A stretch of DNA of 64,000 nucleotides, from NCBI GenBank assembly GCA_034770075.1, contig CM068384.1, positions 100,874,433-100,938,432 of the forward strand, given 5' to 3'. Of this stretch, positions 46,374-56,982 are shown piece by piece. Numbering within the stretch: the first letter of the stretch is position 1; every line of letters starts with the position of its first letter. The stretch comes from Aralia elata. Its lineage: Eukaryota > Streptophyta > Magnoliopsida > Apiales > Araliaceae. The notes below the pieces were generated by a model, which saw only the letters and a program-made list of their open reading frames with translations, was not told the DNA's origin and did no database searches. The translations under genes and the position numbers were made by a program.

Positions 46374-47134
46374 ATATATATATATATATATATATAAATC
46401 TCCATGCACTCAAACAAACACCCAAAAATAAATAATTATTTTTTTGTTTCATTTTTTGTCCTTTCCTTTTTTGTCATTTAAACGGAACCTATGTCAACAT
46501 ATATTTTGATAATCTACAAGGAATTTTAAATTTTTTTTTACTTCAATTTTTTATCTTTTTCCTTTTTCGTTGACCAAAGGTTCCTTTTATTGTATAAGAT
46601 CATAATACGTTTCCCTTAATTTTCTCTTTGGTTCTCGTCCTGATCGCTTCCTAAATTTACTACATTGTAATAGTATAGGTTCTGAAAGAAAAAAAAATAA
46701 CAGAAAAATAACACGAAGCTTCGTTGGTTTGAATTTAGCTTTGAACTTTGAACAAAAACGGGTCAAATTTGAATTGCTTTTTGGTAAATCAAAGTTCGAA
46801 CCAAGCCCGTTAATTGTTTGTGGACCTACAAACAACCTAACATAGAATCTTAAATTATTTAGTGGTTGTTAATTGGATTATATTGTGTTTGACTTTCAAA
46901 TTTAGGTTAACTTAAAGTTCGTTCAATTAAGGAATCTTAATATAGATAAGACTTAGATGTATCAAACTATGGTGAGCACTGAATACTTGAGAATAGTAGA
47001 GGAATTTCCATACTTGAGAATAGTAGAGGAATTCCTAAAGCTTGTCAGAAAAATTGTGCAACTGTTTCAAATGCAAACTCACTGATTAGTCTATTCTCGT
47101 AGTGCTAACTCTACCTTACACCCTGACTTCCCCC
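46374..47134. other. AT-rich spacer
   Basis: No gene is seen. A tandem pair of about 27 bp (ATACTTGAGAATAGTAGAGG) lies at about 46982-47036. CTTCCCCC at 47127-47134 is the target duplication of the hAT element that follows. Confidence 0.55.
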
Positions 47135-47629
47135 CAGCACTAGTCCTGGGCTAAAGGCCAAGGTGCCCGGACTTTAGATCTACTAAAATTGACAAATTTT
47201 TAGGGCCCCCAAGAGCTATTTGTGTTATGTATATATAATATATACCAAAACAAAAAAGTCTAGCCCACGTCAGTTTAAATTTAAAGGCCAACAAAAAATG
47301 GATTATCCCTCCTATCCATTGAACATGAGATGGCGGATAAGATTGATTGTGCCGATATTATTAATACTTTTGCTGCTAAAACTGTAAGAAGGGTGATATT
47401 CAAGTGATGTCTTTGTACTGATTACTTTTTTGACTTAGTGATAATGTAATATCTAAATGATGCTTTGAAAATATTGAAATAGTCACTTATTATATTTGGT
47501 ATTCTTTCGTATTGATGCTCTTTTGTTCGGAGAAAGTTTTTAGTTTTTTTTATGCCTATTTTAATAACAATTCGCAAAAGGCCTTTTTTGTTGTCGCTTT
47601 AAGCCCTTAAAAACTCAGGGTCGTCTCTG
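47135..47629 (+). mobile_element. short hAT element upstream of the kinase gene
   Basis: The 495-bp element is flanked by perfect 8-bp duplications CTTCCCCC (47127-47134 and 47630-47637). Ends are CAGCACTAGTCCTG and, reverse-complemented, CAGAGACGACCCTG. Both subterminal regions are rich in GGCC-type tracts. It is a non-autonomous hAT derivative with only a transposase tail inside, about 390 bp upstream of the kinase start codon. Confidence 0.88.
47312..47407 (+). pseudogene. hAT transposase C-terminal tail
   Basis: Reads LSIEHEMADKIDCADIINTF and then ends RRVIFK with a stop at 47405-47407. This is the extreme C-terminus of a plant hAT transposase, belonging to a different subgroup from the one at 11719. 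Confidence 0.7.
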
Positions 47630-47637
47630 CTTCCCCC

Positions 47638-48018
47638 TATATAAAGTTAATTTATGTTCAAAGGACCTAGCCAGCGTCTCTGTCTAATTTACTTTCACGT
47701 CTTCAAATCTTCAATTCTGATGACCCAATCAGCGTTCCTGATGATTGAAATTTATGAACTAGCATACAATTCAACTCCTATGAGTTTTTATGAGCCGTGA
47801 CTGATTGAAACTAGAATGATAGGTAAGTCTGCCCCTTTAAAGGGCCAGAGTTATTAGGGGTGGAAAATTATGAAAAGAAGACGAAAGATATTAGTTGGTT
47901 CCTGGAAAATTATGGGTGGACTTCTCGCGTCTTTTCCTCGACTTAAACCTTCATTTCTCTCCCTCTTTTTATACACCACAAGAAGTTGATATTTTTTTTA
48001 ATCTAAATCATCTTAGAC
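47638..48018 (+). promoter_or_regulatory. upstream region of the receptor-like kinase
   Basis: TATATAAAG at about 47638-47646 abuts the hAT target duplication. A second TATA-like TTTTTATACACC at about 47966 lies about 50 bp before the start codon, after a CT-rich stretch. Either could be the core promoter; the sequence alone does not decide. Confidence 0.35.
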
Positions 48019-48726
48019 ATGGCTTATGCCCCTCTTCATCTCCTCTGCCTATTAGCATTTGTCTTGCCAATTTCAATTGTTGCTCAAGGTAAAAATTGTT
48101 CTGATATTGTTAATATAGGTAGAGGAGCTTGTGGGTTTAACAGTGTTTGCAGACTTGATGGTTCTGGAAGACCAATCTGTGAATGCCCACAAAATTATTC
48201 GTTACTTGATCCAGATGATAAGAATGGCGACTGCAAGCCGAATTTCATTCAAAACTGTGATGATAAAGGCTCGAGTTCTGCTGAAGATTTGTACGATTTT
48301 GTCGTGCTCAATGATACTAATTGGCCATTTTCTGATTATGAGCACGTGGATCCAATTTCTGAATCAGATTGCAGAGAGTCTTGTTTGGATGATTGTTTTT
48401 GCGCTGTTGCAATTTACGGAGGTACTGGATGTTGGAAAAAGAGGCTACCTCTCTCAAATGGGAGGAAGGAGGGGGGAACGAAGGCTTTACTAAAATTTAG
48501 AAAAGGCGATCCTCCACAAAGTCCTCGGGATTATCCCATTCAACACGAGAAGAAGGACCAAGACACTTTGATCCTTGTGGGATCAGTGCTTCTAGGCAGT
48601 TCGGTATTTGTCAATTTTATATTGGTTGGTGCTGCTTGCTTTGGCTTCTCCTGCATCTACCACAAGAAAACCAAAAAGCTTCAATCAACTAATACCATTG
48701 TGGAAAACCAATCTGTGCTGTTTTAA
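48019..48726 (+). CDS. G-type lectin receptor-like kinase, extracellular and membrane part (lectin domain missing)
   Basis: A 235-residue frame starting at ATG 48019. Residues 1-22 are a signal peptide (LLCLLAFVLPISIVAQG). Residues 27-75 match the EGF-like/Cys-rich region of plant LecRK/RLK1 proteins (ACGFNSVC, CECPQNYSLLDP). Residues 80-165 are PAN-like (ESDCRESCLDDCFCAVAIY, GCWKKRLPLSNGR). Residues 183-213 are a membrane helix followed by basic HKKTKK. The B-lectin domain of about 120 residues and the S-locus segment normally found between signal peptide and EGF region are absent. The frame ends at TAA 48724 where the juxtamembrane region should continue into the kinase at 48693-49652. Confidence 0.85.
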   Translation: MAYAPLHLLCLLAFVLPISIVAQGKNCSDIVNIGRGACGFNSVCRLDGSGRPICECPQNYSLLDPDDKNGDCKPNFIQNCDDKGSSSAEDLYDFVVLNDTNWPFSDYEHVDPISESDCRESCLDDCFCAVAIYGGTGCWKKRLPLSNGRKEGGTKALLKFRKGDPPQSPRDYPIQHEKKDQDTLILVGSVLLGSSVFVNFILVGAACFGFSCIYHKKTKKLQSTNTIVENQSVLF

Positions 48727-49652
48727 CCTATAAAGAGCTAGTAGAAGCCACAAATGGGTTCAATGAAGAATTGGGAAGGGGTTCTTTTGGCATAGTTTAC
48801 AAAGGGGTAATTCCGATGCTTTCTACAAATAATATTGTTGCTGTGAAGAAACTAGACAGGGTGGTTCAAGATGGTGAGAAGGAATTCAAAGCGGAGGTTA
48901 ATGCGATTGCCCAAACTCATCACAAGAATTTGGTTCGATTGCTTGGATTTTGTGAGGACGGAGAGCATCGTCTACTCGTTTACGAGTATATGGCTAATGG
49001 CACTTTAGCAGACTTTCTGTTTGGAGTTAACAAGCCTAGTTGGAAACAGAGGAGCAGTATTGCTTTGGGGATTGCGAGGGGGCTGGCGTACCTCCACGAA
49101 GAATGCAGCTCACAGATCATTCATTGCGATATAAAGCCACAGAATATACTTCTGGATGACTACTACAACGCTAGAATTTCTGATTTCGGGTTGGCGAAAC
49201 TCTTGATGATCAATCAGAGTAGAACCAATACTGCAATCAGAGGAACAAAAGGGTATGTTGCACCAGAATGGTTTAGAAACACTCCAATAACTGTAAAAGT
49301 TGATGTATATAGCTTTGGTGTTTTGCTGTTGGAGATCATTTGTTGCCGACGAGGCTTGGAAGATTTGGAAACCAAGGGAGAGAGAGCTATTTTAACAGAT
49401 TGGGCTTGGGATTGCTTTCAGGAAGGTAGATTGGATGATTTAGTAGAAAATGACGAGGAGGCTGTCTTGAATGAGTTGGATAAGCTTGAGAGGTTTGTAA
49501 TGGTTGGTATTTGGTGTATTCAAGAAGATCCATCTCTAAGGCCAAGCATGGGGAAGGTTATCCAGTTACTTGAAGGAGTTGTTGATGTTACAAAGCCCCC
49601 ATGTCCATCTCCTTATTCTTCAACTACCACTTCTGATATCTACGGTAATTAG
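48693..49652 (+). CDS. G-type lectin receptor-like kinase, cytoplasmic Ser/Thr kinase part
   Basis: The kinase frame is open from 48693 and recognisable from about 48726 (TYKELVEATNGFNEELG). Motifs in order: glycine loop GRGSFG, VAVKK with the catalytic lysine, catalytic loop HCDIKPQNILL (non-RD kinase, Cys before Asp), DFGLAKLL, and APEW at the activation-segment end. It ends PSPYSSTTTSDIYGN, as LecRK proteins do. All catalytic residues are present. It has no start codon of its own that would give a complete kinase; a TTG at 48771 would begin inside the glycine loop. It is one frame away from 48019-48726, so the two are halves of one gene split by a one-base change in the T run near 48720-48724, either a mutation or a sequence error. 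Confidence 0.9.
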   Translation, partial: YHCGKPICAVLTYKELVEATNGFNEELGRGSFGIVYKGVIPMLSTNNIVAVKKLDRVVQDGEKEFKAEVNAIAQTHHKNLVRLLGFCEDGEHRLLVYEYMANGTLADFLFGVNKPSWKQRSSIALGIARGLAYLHEECSSQIIHCDIKPQNILLDDYYNARISDFGLAKLLMINQSRTNTAIRGTKGYVAPEWFRNTPITVKVDVYSFGVLLLEIICCRRGLEDLETKGERAILTDWAWDCFQEGRLDDLVENDEEAVLNELDKLERFVMVGIWCIQEDPSLRPSMGKVIQLLEGVVDVTKPPCPSPYSSTTTSDIYGN

Positions 49653-49733
49653 TTTGTTTTTCTGTTCAGACTTAATAATTATGCCTTTCTAAGCTGCGTA
49701 AACAAACAGAGTCAATAATATAAGCTGTTCTAG

Positions 49734-49883
49734 GTGGACATGAAAATTGGACATAAAAATTGAACATGAGTGTATTTGAATTTCACATATTTATATTTTT
49801 ACCCACCATTGGGCATCAAAATATAAATAAGTGAAATTCAAATACACTCATGTCCAATTTTTATGTCCAATTTTCATGTCCAC
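49734..49883. repeat. 150-bp near-perfect hairpin (MITE-like)
   Basis: The left arm GTGGACATGAAAATTGGACA ... ATATTTATATTTT pairs with the right arm AAAATATAAATA ... TGTCCAATTTTCATGTCCAC over about 66 bp, with a loop of about 18 bases (TACCCACCATTGGGCATC). It lies 81 bases past the kinase stop, probably in or near the 3'UTR. A target duplication is not clear. Confidence 0.85.
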
Positions 49884-50568
49884 AGTTTTTATAATTATAA
49901 TCACAAATTTGGTTTGGTTATACCAATTTTTGATTCAACTTTCCTATTTGTATTAATTATATACTATTTAAACTTAAAAATATTTATATTTTTAATAGGA
50001 ACAGAAAAAAGAAAGATCTTTTTCTTTCCTATTCAAATTAGTACAAGGACTATACAAATTTAATGTTCTACCAATTTTATTACAAGCTTTCTTATCACAG
50101 TTTTCTGTAAAATAATATATCCTAAAAAAAATTATGTACAATAATTCTATTATTACAATTTTATTAAGATATTAAAATATCGAAAAAAAATCTCTTAACA
50201 TATCTCGCGATCTATTATATTAATATCAGTCATGAATTTCATTATTAAATTAATATCTTAACTAAATTAAACTCATTAAAACTTGAAATTTTTACCAAAT
50301 CACATGATTAATTATATTAATAATATGTGATTTTTTAAAACATAATAACTGTAAAATTAGTTGAAAATTTATAATAGATTCATTACTAGCTAATTGTCAT
50401 AACTAAATCAAAACTTATTAAAACTTGAATTTCTTACTTCTATTTGGATTAGGATTTCAACGAAATTTTGTCACCATAAAGACTAATATAGAATTTCACT
50501 ACAAACTTATAGAGAAAATGGTGCTCCCGATATGGTTTGTGTGTCTGTTACTCGTCTGGTGGTCCTAC
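49884..50568. other. AT-rich spacer
   Basis: Very A/T-rich, with no gene or recognisable repeat. Confidence 0.55.
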
Positions 50569-51160
50569 TGTGACGCCCCTAAATCCGTGTACTAGCTACA
50601 ACAGACTTGGTGTATCACTATTCATTCACATACATGTAATGCCCCCAAATCCGGGTCTACCTTTAAACTCAGGTCCAGTGCGTCACGGTACTACCCATTC
50701 AACACAATAATATTGACATAAATATAATTACTATATTATTACAATATGTCTTACTCTAATCCCAGGTTCTATAACTATTACATCATTCATCGTCATAATA
50801 TTAATAAATATTACATCATTCATAATAATAAATCCTTCATAGTCTAAAACTATTACATATATGGATAATATAATCATACTCGTTAACTTTTCCTTTACCT
50901 TTGTCCCTTTAGGAACCTTTGGCAATCTCCGGCTTAACTGAAAATGTTTAATTTATAGCAAGAATGAGCATTGAATTGCTCAGCAAGTATAACAATTTAA
51001 TAACAATAAAATCAGGAATCATATCATCATTATTCGACAACTGAACAATAGTTGTGCACCAGCCCAAATAAACATGAATAATACTTTACTTTCGTTTAAA
51101 ACAATTTCGAAACGACATACGGAGTGGTCATAAGACCCTGAACTTTGTTTTTCATTTATA
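50569..51160 (-). mobile_element. gypsy LTR fragment
   Basis: Begins TGTGACGCCCCTAAATCCG, the same start as the intact LTR at 57964 (TGTGACGCCCCCAAA). A second TGTAATGCCCCCAAATCCGG starts at about 50635. The rest is LTR-like AT-rich sequence without coding regions. Probably a truncated or solo LTR. Confidence 0.45.
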
Positions 51161-51308
51161 AAAAGGTTTCACCGTATTTCTACCGCAAACCGATATGCTT
51201 ACGAGCACTTCTAGGTGATCAGCCTATAGTACTCTTTGTTGATCAACACTCTACTTCCGTCAATATTGCCTGGTCCCAAGCTCCTAGAGAATTATATGTG
51301 TCCTCCTT

Positions 51309-51560
51309 AAATATCGACGGACTAATTCCGACGGATGATATTCCGTTGGAAATAACGTATTTCCGACGGACGTTCTGTCAGAAATAAAGTCGTCGAACAT
51401 ATTTAGTTCCCGACGAAATTGCCGACGGACTTAAGGCCGAGGACCGTTATTACGACCGAATGGTCGACGGAAAATTCTATCGAAATTAAGTTATTTCTAA
51501 CGGAATACACTCAATTCTGACGGAATATTCCGTCGGAAGTAGACTTTTTTTCTTGTAGTG
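51309..51560. mobile_element. CACTA (En/Spm) transposon terminus
   Basis: Ends TTTTTCTTGTAGTG at 51560, the complement of CACTACAAGAAAAA. The preceding 250 bp hold many subterminal repeats of the TTCCGACGGA / TCCGTCGGAA type in both orientations. Only this end is visible; no CACTACAAG start lies upstream. Confidence 0.8.
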
Positions 51561-52145
51561 TTAAATAAAATTAAAATAATTATTTTTTTTATAATCATAA
51601 CTAAATAAATATGGACTCCATTTCGCAAAAAAAAAAATATTTAGCTTAGTAATTGATCGAAGGAACCTATAATATATAATTCAAATATTTATTAAAAATA
51701 ATAAAAATAAATAATTTAGTAACTACAATTTTATCTCAAAATTCTAATTAAATATTTCTATTTGATAATATAATAAACCATTAACCATGCCGCCAGTGCT
51801 TCGCACGGAGTTGGTGAGCTTGTTCCTTTAATTACCCAAATTAATTAATAAAGTCTTTAAACTATTAAAAATTTGAGATGTATCGATCAATTATGTATTT
51901 AATATTTCAGAAATTGTTTGGAAGTAGATTTTCCTGTGCAGTTTGTTTAATTATTTGGTTGTAAATTAGATTATGAGTCATGTTATGTGTTGCGATAAAT
52001 TTATGCCGAATTACAATTGTGAAACTTATCCATATATGAGATTGGTATGAATTATAGGAAGGAATTATTACACATATTCCTAAAAAAATTACCATTAATA
52101 TCTATCCACGTAACTCATAACCAAAAAATCGATGTATAACATTCG

Positions 52146-52225
<80 letters not shown>

Positions 52226-52509
52226 TTACTGTTAGATTATATTGTATTTCCTTTTTGGATTTTGGCCAACTTCAAAGTTTCAATACTGTATTTATCGAGG
52301 CTGACCCCTGCATGCTTATAATGAGTGGAGGAATTATAAACTTTGCATCTCCTCTTGATCGTGCACCATATATAGCATGATTTGTGGTCTATGCAATTGA
52401 CACAAGATTGTTTGACTTAGGTGATTAGTTTGTACACTCTTATTTATAATTAGTTTCTTTATGATTTTTTTCTAGTTAAATTAAAATTTTGTATGAATTC
52501 ATTAAATTT
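51561..52509. other. AT-rich spacer with AT array
   Basis: An (AT)n array spans 52148-52223. No gene seen in the rest. Confidence 0.55.
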
Positions 52510-55457
52510 TAGTTCACATAATTTGAGTCGCCAATAACATTCTACAAAAATACAAATACAAATACGAATTTTCTCATATACAACTAATATTTGTCGTGCA
52601 AAATACAACCACACATATACTGTGACTTTCCAAACAAATATCGTACCGTATGGTACCACAGTATCCAAACCCAAATTATTACAATCCCGTAAAAAGACGG
52701 CAACACACGTTTTAAGTCTCCAGTACAATTATTATTAAACTATGCTATAACTCGATGAGGACAACCAATAGCTCGGACCATTACTCTACTCACCGGCTAG
52801 TCCCAGCTACATTTTCCTTTCCTGAGAAGAACAATGGGACAAAACTGAAAAGGGTGACCTCAAATAGCCCAATAAGAAATATCATGACTAAGATAATGAA
52901 GAATAAAATTATCTTTAGTCTTCAACAATAATAAATCAGAGATATTTTAATTGTTCAGTAACAACAACTGCAGCGGAACGAACAATCCATTAGAAGAGTC
53001 AAATAGATTATAATATCTACCATCTTCTACAAGTTAAAAGATTACCGCCAATATTATGTCCCTGTAACACCAATCAATAATTCATGTTCAACAGCCTCTC
53101 TTTGCACTACGTGCCAAAGATATTTATTTGTAACACCAATCAACAATTCAACAGCCTCTCTTTGCACTACGTGCCAAAGATATTTATTTGTAACATCACC
53201 GGTCATGATCATGCCAAACGCCAGTTCATCTTTGCACTATGGGCCAAAGAGAACTTTCATCATACGTCTTTGTTTGTAACACCAAAAGTCATGATTATAC
53301 CAATACACAGTTTGGTCAAAATCATGTCACGCCAGTTCATCTTTGCACTACAGGCCAAAGAGAACTATCACCACAATTTAAGTATGAGGATGAGGATGAT
53401 GACAATGATACAGTAAGATTAAGGATAAGAAAAGATTTATACTTTAGTCAGTATCAGAGATTGACCAAATTGCCAACACGATGACCAAATTGTGGAGTCA
53501 AATTCAAGAATGATATTCAAGAAATTATTTCATGCTTCAACTATAACGTATAAAATGAAATAGATAGATTCAAGTGAAAAGATATTAGATGAAGCACAAA
53601 CTATCAAGCTACTAATTTTCAGGGATTTTCACCATTTAAAAATAAGGTTTTGGAAACAAACAAAGATTTCTTATCTTAAATGGAGAAATGTGAAAGAAAA
53701 AGATATCCCGTAAAGAGTACAAAAGAAATGATACGTTATACGAGTATAACAGAATATATGAAACTGCAAATAGATTTTCACCCGTCATGCGATAATTCGC
53801 GTAGACAGGTTATTTCCACAAAATATTAATAAGTAATGAATACGGCGGGTTATTCACCAGGTATGCGTCAATCCGCACGAACAGGTTATACCCACAAATT
53901 TATAAGGAACAAATGCAAAGGGATATTCACCAGGTACGACACTCCGTCCATACAGGTTATTCCCACAGAGTAATAAGGAATGAATACAAAAGGGTATTCA
54001 CCAGGTACGACACTCGTACATACAGGTTATTCCCACAGAATAATAAGGAATGAATACAAAAGGATATTCACCAGGCATGCGTCATACCGCACGAACAGGT
54101 TATCCCCACAAATTAATACAGAATGAATAACAACCTTTATGAGTATAATATCACTTACGAATATAAAAGCAAATGATATTATATATGAGTTTGAAAGAAA
54201 TGATATTCCCTACCTTTGTTAACAAGTGACTGGATGTTACTTTCTATGAAGTTTACTAACTTTGGACAATACTAGTATTCTCACAAATACTCACAATAGC
54301 CTAAACACACTAAGAGAACTTAAGAAATTTAGAGAGAGAAAGGAAGTATAGGCAATGAAGGTGTAAAAATTTCTTAAGCAAACTCTCCCTATTTATAGGA
54401 AAATCAAGGTGAGGGCATTTTGGTCTTTTCCCCAATTTTTCTTGGTTTATTACGCTTATACCCTTGGCATATTCTTTTAATATCATCCATCCATTTTTTC
54501 TTCCATTTATATCATCCATCCATTTTTTCTTCCATTTATATCATCCATCCATTTTTTCTTCCATTATCAAAAGATAATTCCATTATCAAAATATAATTCC
54601 ATTATCAAAAAGATAAAACCATTATAAAAATAACTCCATTATCACAATAAATTCTTTTTTTCTGTATTATTGTGTTAAATGTATTATTATCACAGATAGC
54701 ATATACTCGCAATACTAACAACTAGATTATTCTCAGGAAAGAGGGGCCTTCCATAAAAATGACGCGCAATTAAATAACCCCTTTCCTTGACAGAATTTCT
54801 AGACATTGTCAAAAATGCTAAAATATCCTATCAAATAATATGAGTTACAGTGTCGTGACAAATAATAAAAATATTATGCAGATACTACTGTAACAATTAT
54901 TGAATCAAGATACTGTGCAATTGCTACTTTATCAATTATTGAATCAATAATATAAAACACTGTGGAACACCATGTGCTACTGTGGAATACCGTGTACTAC
55001 TGTGGAATAACGTGTGCTACTGTGGAATAACGCGTTTTACTATTCTTTTTATCACCAGGTATTTCAACAGTTATCGGTTAAAGTTTTGCCGTCAATTTCT
55101 ATCACTTTCTATATCCGACAGAAGGAATATTCCCCGACATACTAGTTTGACTTTTTGTATAAATGAATAGTATATTCGTATGAATAGTATTTTCGTATTT
55201 ATACCGTATAATTTTCGTATCCAGCTTATATAAACGTTATGACGTAATTCAAAGATCAAAGAAAATGTAAAAACGTTTTAGCGTGAATAGTACCCGTGAA
55301 TAGTGATCGCGTGAATAGTGATTTAGCGTTATTACTAGACATCTCAATTGTCACATTTCACTTGTAACTTTATCATTATTGATTTAACACTTTTCTGTTT
55401 AAAATAATAATAAGAAGAAAATTAAGTTCTATTTATTAAAATTTTCGGGGTCTTACA
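52510..55457 (-). repeat. 3' LTR of large-LTR gypsy
   Basis: About 1 percent different from the right LTR by eye. It contains several minisatellites: about 60 bp x2 at 53085-53200, about 60 bp x5 at about 53755-54125, 29 bp x3 at about 54478-54560, CTACTGTGGAATA repeats at 54970-55035 and GTGAATAGT repeats at about 55280-55325. Confidence 0.9.
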
Positions 55458-55468
55458 ATCTCCCCTCC

Positions 55469-56460
55469 TTATGAAATTTCGTCCCCGAAATTTACGTACG
55501 TACCTGGCATATCGAAGAGGTGAGGATACCTTGCTCTCCCTTTAGATTTTAACTCCCAGGTTATTTCCTCTATATCATGGTTTCTCCATAAAACTTTGAC
55601 TCGAGGTATAACCTTTGATCGTAGAATTTGTTCTTTCTTATCCAAGACCTTGACAAGTATCTCTTTGTACGTTAAATCCTTTACTATCTCGTCTGGTTCT
55701 AATTCAATAGCGTGGTTTGGATCTTTCACATATTTATGTAGAATAGATATGTGAAAAATATTATGAACACGAGCCATGCTTGGCGATAAGGCGAGTCTGT
55801 AGGCCACAGTTCCTACTCGATCGAGGATTTCAAATGAACCGATAAATCGAGGGTTAAGTTTTCCTCTCTTTTTGAATCTTGTATCTTCTTTCCATGGAGT
55901 AACACGTAAGAATACATGGTCTCCGATTTTGAATTCATCGTCCCTTCGATGAAGATCATCATAACTCTTTTGTCGATCTTGTGTTGTTTATATACGTTAT
56001 CATCTTCACGTGGGTTCGTGGAGTCTTTAACTCTATATTCATCCTTTGTAAGTCATCCAAAATGGGCCTTTACGTTGTCAGCATCGTACTCGTACTTGCA
56101 TACGTTCTTCTACGTAATGCGCCAGCTACTACGTTCGCCTTTCAGGATGGTATTGATTGGTATGGTCGTAATCCTTCAACAGCTCGAGCCACGTCGTTGT
56201 CACATGTTGAGTTCCTTTTAGGTGAAGAAATGGTTGAGGCTTTTATGATCTGCATAGATTTCTATTTACTCCCGTCTTTCTTCTTCACAAATAAAATAGG
56301 AGCACCCCAAGGCGATGTATTAGAACGTATGAAATCGGTATCTAACAACTCTTGTAGTTGGGTTTTTAACTCTAGAAGTTTAATAAGAGCCAAACGTATG
56401 GGGTCTTGGAAATGGGTTTTGTATTGGGTTCAAGGTCGATACAAAATTTGATTTTGCGGT
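55469..56460 (-). pseudogene. gypsy pol remnant: RT stub, RNase H stub, integrase C-terminus
   Basis: Reading the minus strand: IDLEPNTKPISKTPY (start of RT, about 56450) with stops; IEIYADHKSLNHFFT and NQYHPERR (RNase H, about 56260-56140); VVAGALRRR; then DRQKSYDDLHRRDDEFKIGDHVFLRV through MARVHNIFHISILHKYV and VKVLWRNHDIEEITWE to 55469, the integrase C-terminus with a chromodomain-like end. RT catalytic YxDD and the integrase DDE core are deleted. Confidence 0.82.
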
Positions 56461-56982
56461 CTAGGGCAGGCCAGGAAGTTCTTCGGGAAATACGTCAGGA
56501 AACTTAATAACAATAGAAATATCATTCAAATCTGACGTATTTTTGTTTAAATCAGTTACATGGGCTAAGGAAGCTTGACATCCGTTTTTCAATAAACGAA
56601 TGACTTTGTGACAAGAACTGACGGTTATTGATTTTAATGATTTGGTTGCTTGAATTCGCATAATAGGTTGATTAGGAATATGAAAACTAATGACCTTACG
56701 AAAGCAATCAATTTTAGCATGATAAGTAGTTAACCAATCAATTCCTAAAATCACACTAAATTCTTGTATTTCAGAAGAGATAATATCAATGGATAAGGTG
56801 AGGGTACCGATTTGAACAAAACAAGATTTATAGACTGTAGATGTAATGAATGTTTGTCCCAATAGTGTTTCAACAGATAAGTCAAAATTTAATTTCTCAA
56901 GGGTCAAGTTTAAACTTTGAGCATAAGCAGATAAAATAAAAGAGTGGGTAGAACTAGTATCTAATAAGGTATAGATTCGCAA
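56461..56982 (-). pseudogene. gypsy protease, catalytic motif altered
   Basis: A retropepsin-like domain with LLDTSSTHSFI at residues 6-16, where the family usually has D-S/T-G, and ILGIDWLTTYHAKIDCF near residue 80. It ends FPDVFPEELPGLP, the usual entry to RT. Replacement of the catalytic glycine suggests an inactive enzyme. Confidence 0.82.

Noticed and set aside
46587..46835. An 82-codon minus-strand frame
   Set aside because: No motif, family or supporting signals; likely chance.
52132..52380. A frame running through the AT array
   Set aside because: The N-terminal half is translated microsatellite (Tyr-Ile repeats); the rest has no recognisable domain.
53084..53484. Repeated frames of 80-110 codons, also at 58560-58960
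   Set aside because: They arise from a tandem repeat inside the gypsy LTR and are not genes.
55981..56451. A 156-codon plus-strand frame
   Set aside because: It is the antisense shadow of decayed gypsy pol; the minus strand shows RNase H and integrase motifs.
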